This document shows positions 60,264-64,000 of a stretch of DNA of 64,000 nt, piece by piece. Every line of letters starts with the position of its first letter. Position 1 is the first letter of the stretch. The position numbers were made by a program, and so were the translations under genes. Below the pieces are notes generated by a model. The model was not told the DNA's origin. It was given only the letters and a program-made list of their open reading frames with translations, and did not search any database. Origin of the DNA: Xylanimicrobium pachnodae JCM 13526 = NBRC 107786 (GTDB lineage Bacteria > Actinomycetota > Actinomycetes > Actinomycetales > Cellulomonadaceae). The stretch is taken from positions 248,001 through 312,000 of the forward strand of contig BCWJ01000001.1 in the NCBI GenBank assembly GCA_001592145.1. The letters are read 5' to 3'.

Positions 60264-61395
60264 ACCCCCACTGGAGGTCGGCACCTGGGGCACGATCAAG
60301 CGCACCGAGGTGGAGACCGGCCGCCACGTCGCCCGGGCCAGGTTCCGCGACGTCGACGGCCGCACCCGGCAGGTCGAGGCGTGGGGGAAGTCGGGCGCGG
60401 CGGCGGAGCGCGCACTCAAGAAGGCGCTCCAGACCAGGGCGCTGGCGGCCGGGGACACGATCACGGCGGCCACGCGCGTGCTGGCGCTGGCGGACTACTG
60501 GCTCCGCACGAAGGTGGACGGCTCCGCCCTGGCCGTGAACACGAAGTACCGCTACCGCTGGGTGACCGAGAAGGCCGTCGTGCCGGGCCTGGGCGGGCTG
60601 CTGCTGCGCGAGTGCTCGACCGCCCGGCTCGACGCCTGGGTGAAGCGCTACGCGGCCGACGGCGGCCCGGGGAACGCGCGCCTGGCCCGTACCTGCCTCC
60701 AGGGCATGTTCTCGCTGGCCGTCCGCGAGGGGGCGCTCACCGCGAACCCGATGCGCGAGGTCGAGGTGGTCGCGACGTCGGAGACCACCGACGTGCGCGC
60801 GCTGTCGGTGCGCGAGGTCGTCGAGCTGCGCGCGTGCCTCCGGGCGGACGCCGCGGCGGTCTCCGTGCACCTGCCCGAGCTCGTCGACGTCATGCTCGCC
60901 ACCGGGTGCCGGATCGGTGAGGCGCTGGCGCTGCGCTGGGCGGAGGTCGACCTCGTGGCCGGCGTGGTCCGGCTGACCGGGACCGTGGTGCGCGACCCGA
61001 AGGAGGGTCTGTTCCGGCAGGACACCACGAAGGGGAAGAAGACCACGGCGCTGTGGCTGCCCGTGTGGTGCGTCGAGGTGCTGGAGAAGCACCTCGTGAC
61101 CGTGCCGGCTGGGCCGCTCGGTCTCGTGTTCCCCTCGGCCGCCGACGGGCTGCGCGAGGTCTCCACCGTCGAGAAGCAGTGGCGGGCGTTCCGGAAGCGG
61201 AACCCACAGTGGTCGTGGATCACCCCGAAGACGTTCCGCAAGACGGTGGCCACCGAGCTGGTGCGGAAGGCGGGTCTGGCAGCGGCGGGGGAGCAGTTGA
61301 CGCACACGGGCACCGCCGTCACCGCGAAGCACTACGTGGCCCGGCCCGAGGCCGCCACCGACCACTCACGGCTGCTGGAAGCGTTCGGTGCCTGA
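60256..61395 (+). CDS. Tyrosine-type site-specific integrase
   Basis: A 379-residue phage integrase. The arm-binding N-terminal part is followed by a SAM-like core domain (VNTKYRYRWVTEKAVVPGLG) and the catalytic domain: Arg in TGCRIGEALALRW, Lys region DTTKGKKTTALWLPV, TPKTFRKTVATEL, LTHTGTAVTAKHYV with the nucleophilic Tyr. In the H-x-x-R box the histidine is lysine (KTFR). The ATG at 60256 overlaps the repressor stop. It catalyses insertion into tRNA-Lys, next to which it lies. Confidence 0.93.
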   Translation: MPRPPLEVGTWGTIKRTEVETGRHVARARFRDVDGRTRQVEAWGKSGAAAERALKKALQTRALAAGDTITAATRVLALADYWLRTKVDGSALAVNTKYRYRWVTEKAVVPGLGGLLLRECSTARLDAWVKRYAADGGPGNARLARTCLQGMFSLAVREGALTANPMREVEVVATSETTDVRALSVREVVELRACLRADAAAVSVHLPELVDVMLATGCRIGEALALRWAEVDLVAGVVRLTGTVVRDPKEGLFRQDTTKGKKTTALWLPVWCVEVLEKHLVTVPAGPLGLVFPSAADGLREVSTVEKQWRAFRKRNPQWSWITPKTFRKTVATELVRKAGLAAAGEQLTHTGTAVTAKHYVARPEAATDHSRLLEAFGA

Positions 61396-61402
61396 GTTGA
61401 AA

Positions 61403-61422
61403 GCGCTGGGTTTCCGCTGGGT
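61403..61422 (+). repeat. Integrase arm-type repeats, right end
   Basis: GCGCTGGGT (61403-61411) and CCGCTGGGT (61414-61422), 11 bp apart, matching the left-end pair CCGTTGGGT/GCGTTGGGT. They lie 56 bases from the attR core. Confidence 0.65.
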
Positions 61423-61445
61423 CGTGGACTTGGAACGAAACGAGC

Positions 61446-61476
61446 GAGGCCCGGAATCGGCGGGATTCCGGGCCTC
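61446..61476. terminator. Island-borne terminator for integrase and tRNA-Lys
   Basis: GAGGCCCGGAAT (61446-61457) and ATTCCGGGCCTC (61465-61476), 12-bp perfect arms and 7-base loop. It sits between the integrase and the tRNA-Lys 3' end (convergent), so it can end both transcripts and replaces the tRNA terminator left at 52332. Confidence 0.75.
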
Positions 61477-61478
61477 AC

Positions 61479-61517
61479 GGTGCCCCGGCTGGGATTCGAA
61501 CCCAGGACCTACGGATT
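61479..61517. repeat. attR core within tRNA-Lys
   Basis: 39 bp identical to 52357-52395. It runs from two bases beyond the tRNA 3' end to the base before the anticodon, and the intact tRNA is preserved on this side. Confidence 0.93.
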
Positions 61518-61553
61518 AAAAGTCCGCAGCTCTAACCGCTGAGCTACCGAGGC
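61481..61553 (-). tRNA. tRNA-Lys (TTT), integration site
   Basis: 73 bases. Acceptor GCCTCGG/CCGGGGC with discriminator A, anticodon loop CTTTTAA (TTT), T-loop TTCGAAT; CCA is not encoded. Its 3' half is supplied by the element and identical to the host's, so the tRNA stays functional. Confidence 0.96.
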
Positions 61554-61639
61554 ATGCACGAGGTTACGGCACACCGTGCGGTGCGGGCCGATGGGGGACA
61601 CGTCGTGGTCGGCGGCGGTGTGGTTCGTAGACTCGGCGG

Positions 61640-62323
61640 GTGGTCGGTGCCGAGGTGGTCCAGGTGGTGGGTGCCTCGCGCACGTACGGCACGGTGGAGG
61701 TGCTCGCGCCGACGTCGTTCACGGTTCCTCCCGGTCGGGCAGCCGCCGTCGTCGGCCCGAACGGGTCGGGCAAGACGACGCTGCTGCGCCTGGTGGCCGG
61801 GGTGGACCTTCCGTCCTCGGGCACGGTGAGCACGTTCGGCGGCAACGCGTTCGACTCGCGCATCCGGCGGCGCGAGGACCTGGCGGTGCTGATCGACGGG
61901 CTGCCCACCTACCCGGACCTGACCGTCGCCGAGCACCTGGCGCTGATCGCGGCGGCCTGGGGCAGGCGGCACGTGCTGGGGGAACGCCCGGCCCCGCCGG
62001 TGGACGAGGCGCTCGACGCGGCGAGCCTGACGCGGGTGCGGGACCAGTACCCGGGCGAGCTGTCGTCGGGGGAGTCGCAGATGTTCGCGCTGCTGTGCAC
62101 CCTGTACCGGCCGGGCGCCCTGGTGGTGCTCGACGAACCCGAGCAGCGCCTGGACGCCCGGTGGCGGGAGCGCGCTGCCGCGCTGCTGACGGACGCCGTG
62201 GACGCGGGGCGCACCGTCGTCGTCGCCACGCACGACGACCGGCTGCGGGCCGCACTCACCTCCGCGCGCCCGGACGGGACCCCGCGCGGGGTCGAGGTGG
62301 CGCTCGCGGCCCCGCGGCGATGA
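61640..62323 (+). CDS. ABC transporter ATP-binding protein
   Basis: A 227-residue ATPase: Walker A GPNGSGKTTLLR, signature LSSGESQMFAL, Walker B LVVLDEPEQRLD, H-loop ATHDD. The signature has Glu-Ser-Gln where GGQ-type residues are usual. TAGACT lies six bases before the GTG and there is no ribosome site, so translation is probably leaderless. It overlaps the next gene by ATGA; together they form a two-gene exporter. The substrate is unknown. Confidence 0.9.
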   Translation: MVGAEVVQVVGASRTYGTVEVLAPTSFTVPPGRAAAVVGPNGSGKTTLLRLVAGVDLPSSGTVSTFGGNAFDSRIRRREDLAVLIDGLPTYPDLTVAEHLALIAAAWGRRHVLGERPAPPVDEALDAASLTRVRDQYPGELSSGESQMFALLCTLYRPGALVVLDEPEQRLDARWRERAAALLTDAVDAGRTVVVATHDDRLRAALTSARPDGTPRGVEVALAAPRR

Positions 62324-63801
62324 GGGGGACCGTCGCGCCGCGCGAGGCGGCCGCGTACCGGGCGTGGCGCCGGCCCCTCCAGCGGCGCGTGTCCGCGGGC
62401 AGCGCCGGGTACGCCGTGTACGTCGGGGTCATGGTCGCGGCCGTGTACGGGTCGATGGCGTGGTCGGCCCTGGCGTCGCTGGGGTTCGGGGGCTCGAGGC
62501 CCGACGGCGCCGGTGCCACGGGCCTGCCCGGGGTGATGGCCGCCGGCATGCTCGCTGCGATCGTGCTGGTGGCGGCCGTGCTGGTGGCGGCCGTGGTGGT
62601 GGCCAGGGCGGGAGCGCCGCTGTGGGTGTCGCGTCGCGAGGCGGTGCACGTGCTGGGCGGCCAGTTCCGGCCCGCGGTGGTGCTGCGTCGCCGCGGCATC
62701 GGGTTGCTGGCGACGGCGGCAGCGCTCGGGGCGTTCACCGCGGTGGCGTTGACCTCCGGCGGCCGGCCGGGCGTGACGGTCGCGTCCTGGGCGGTGTGGG
62801 CGGCCGCGACGGCGTCGGCTCTGGTCGCGGTGGCGGCGCTCGCCCAGGCGACCCTGGCGCACGCGACGGCCCCGGGGGCCGGTGTGCGGCGGTGGTGGCC
62901 CGTGGCGGTCGCCGTCGTCGGGGTCGCGGGTGCCGTCATCGGTGCCGTCACCGGTGCCGGCGGCGTCCGGATCGCGGTCGCCGTCGTCGTCGTGCCCTCC
63001 TGGTGGGTCGTGCTGAGCCTGGTCCCGGGCCGACTCGACCCCGACGACGTCGCCGCGCGCGGCGCGCGGACCGCGGGCGTCGCCGCGGGCATGGCCGCCG
63101 GGGACACCCGGTCCGCCGCGCAGGCGTTCCCGCCCCGCCTGCACGGCCCGCGGCGCGGGTTGCCGGCGCTGGTGCCGTCGATGCTGGTGCGGCGGGCCCC
63201 GATCCTCGCGCGCGACCTGCTGGGGCAGCGGCGTCGGCCCGCCCTCACCGTGGTCGGCGTGGTCGCGGCGCTCGCGGGCGCCTGGCTGGTGCTCGCCGCG
63301 AGCACCGTGCTCGGCGTCGTCGGTGGGGCGCTGCTGCTGTACTGCGCGGCGGGCGCGCTGGGCCGGGGGCTGAGCGCGTTCCTCGCCCAACCCGTGCCGG
63401 GCGGCCTGCTCCCGGGCCGGGGGCGCATGGTGCTCGCCCGGCACGCCGCGCTGCCCGGCCTGGCGTTCGTGGCGGCGTACGTGATCGCCGGGACCCTCAC
63501 CCTGGGCACGATGCCGTTCGCGGACGCCGTCGAGGCCGTCGCCCTCGGAGCGCTCGCCCTGGCGGCGCGGGCGTGGTCCATGTCCGGGTCCACCGTGCCC
63601 GCGGCCGCCTACACGCCGGTCGTCACCCCGCTCGGCGACCTGGCCGTGATGAACGTCGCCGCCTACATGCTGCGCGGCTGGCTGGTGGTCGGGGGTGCCG
63701 CATGGCTCGCCGGCATCGCCCACGACGGGCAGGGCTGGATGCTGCCCGCGGCCGGCGCGGTGTTCTGCGCGGCGCGGACGGTGCGTGCGGCGGAGCGCTG
63801 A
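62320..63801 (+). CDS. ABC transporter permease, unusual family
   Basis: A 493-residue membrane protein with about eleven hydrophobic segments, spread over both halves and separated by a basic cytoplasmic loop near residues 240-300 (RGARTAGVAAGMAAGDTRSA, RRAPILARDLLGQRRR). It does not show an FtsX or MacB periplasmic domain. The ATG overlaps the ATPase stop (ATGA), so it is the membrane partner of that ATPase. Confidence 0.8.
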   Translation: MRGTVAPREAAAYRAWRRPLQRRVSAGSAGYAVYVGVMVAAVYGSMAWSALASLGFGGSRPDGAGATGLPGVMAAGMLAAIVLVAAVLVAAVVVARAGAPLWVSRREAVHVLGGQFRPAVVLRRRGIGLLATAAALGAFTAVALTSGGRPGVTVASWAVWAAATASALVAVAALAQATLAHATAPGAGVRRWWPVAVAVVGVAGAVIGAVTGAGGVRIAVAVVVVPSWWVVLSLVPGRLDPDDVAARGARTAGVAAGMAAGDTRSAAQAFPPRLHGPRRGLPALVPSMLVRRAPILARDLLGQRRRPALTVVGVVAALAGAWLVLAASTVLGVVGGALLLYCAAGALGRGLSAFLAQPVPGGLLPGRGRMVLARHAALPGLAFVAAYVIAGTLTLGTMPFADAVEAVALGALALAARAWSMSGSTVPAAAYTPVVTPLGDLAVMNVAAYMLRGWLVVGGAAWLAGIAHDGQGWMLPAAGAVFCAARTVRAAER

Positions 63802-63818
63802 GTCCGTACGCTCAGATC

Positions 63819-64000
63819 ATGCCGATCCCTCCGTACATCGCCGGTCTGCGCTCGCTCGTCGGGCACGAGCTCCTGTGGCTGCCCGGCGTCACCGTCGTGG
63901 TCCGCGACGACGTCGGCCGCCACCTCATGGCCCGCCGCCGCGACACCGGACGGTGGGCCCTGATCAGCGGCATCGTCGACCCGGGGGAGGAGCCCGCCGT
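63819..64000 (+). CDS. NUDIX hydrolase (3' end cut by window)
   Basis: I translated this frame directly. It starts MPIPPYIAGLRSLVGHELLW and reaches the beginning of the NUDIX box (GRWALISGIVDPGEEPA) at the window end, so about 60 residues are visible. The catalytic REUxEE part lies outside. TACGCT lies six bases before the ATG, suggesting a leaderless transcript. Confidence 0.88.
   Translation, partial: MPIPPYIAGLRSLVGHELLWLPGVTVVVRDDVGRHLMARRRDTGRWALISGIVDPGEEPA

Larger units (their letters stand above)
52357..61517. mobile_element. Integrated phage-satellite-like element in tRNA-Lys
   Basis: About 9.2 kb between 39-bp att repeats. Contents from right to left: tyrosine integrase and Xre-type repressor (plus strand); then, on the minus strand, a MerR/excisionase-like protein, five small genes (one of them a primase-polymerase), a helicase-like ATPase, three small genes, a scaffold-like protein, an HK97-type capsid protein, and a membrane protein at the far end. 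There are no recognisable terminase, portal, maturation protease, tail or lysis genes. The divergent repressor/xis arrangement, primase and capsid-only morphogenesis set fit a PICI-like satellite that depends on a helper phage. The middle control region is visibly less GC-rich than the host. Confidence 0.85.

Overview
The window comes from a very high-GC actinobacterium, most likely a member of the Micrococcales and plausibly near Cellulomonadaceae or Promicromonosporaceae. The clues are DUF3073 next to purM, a BldC protein, a monomeric isocitrate dehydrogenase, DivIVA-like coiled-coil proteins, an LAxTG sortase signal, many GTG starts, apparently leaderless genes, and actinobacterial SAM-I and SAM-IV riboswitches. 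The genus assignment is inference. No rRNA and no CRISPR array was seen.

Layout. 1-6.6 kb: the end of a DrrA-type ABC ATPase operon (ribbon-helix-helix regulator, DUF4097, ATPase), a septum-formation-like membrane protein, purS-purQ, and a pair of coiled-coil paralogues. 7-14 kb: a sulfur block. A SAM-I riboswitch precedes a rhodanese-metZ operon and a SAM-IV riboswitch precedes a cysteine-desulfurase-like enzyme. A sortase substrate and a LuxR-type regulator lie between them. 14-22.4 kb: an amidase and a fatty-acid locus (thiolase, FabG4-like reductase and MaoC hydratase opposite TetR and an acyl-CoA oxidase-like enzyme), ordered like fadA2-fabG4-htdX-fadE5 of mycobacteria. 23-32.6 kb: purL, a lipoprotein esterase, icd, and a second SAM-IV riboswitch before a flavin monooxygenase. 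32.6-43.6 kb: an FNT channel, an RNB ribonuclease, a very large secreted nuclease/5'-nucleotidase fusion, and an NlpC/P60 hydrolase with six ChW repeats. 43.6-52.2 kb: purF-purM, DUF3073, bldC, tRNA-Phe, tRNA-Asp, tRNA-Glu, galE, a VanY-like peptidase and a phosphodiesterase.

52.36-61.52 kb is an integrated element of about 9.2 kb inserted in the 3' half of a tRNA-Lys gene. It is bounded by 39-bp direct repeats (attL and attR). Integrase and repressor are transcribed rightward. A divergent leftward train of overlapping genes runs from a small MerR/excisionase-like protein through a primase-polymerase and a replicative ATPase to a scaffold-like protein and an HK97-type major capsid protein. 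No terminase, portal, tail, protease or lysis gene was recognised. This is the layout of a phage satellite (PICI-like) that brings its own capsid protein but depends on a helper. It also carries integrase arm-type repeats on both sides, an iteron cluster inside the helicase gene, and a terminator that replaces the one the insertion separated from the tRNA.

Beyond the tRNA-Lys gene the window ends with a leaderless ABC exporter pair and a truncated NUDIX gene. The island is the most likely place for a new system. The three SAM riboswitches of two structural classes are the most informative regulatory signal: they tie metZ, a cysteine-desulfurase-like enzyme and an LLM monooxygenase into one methionine/sulfur regulon.
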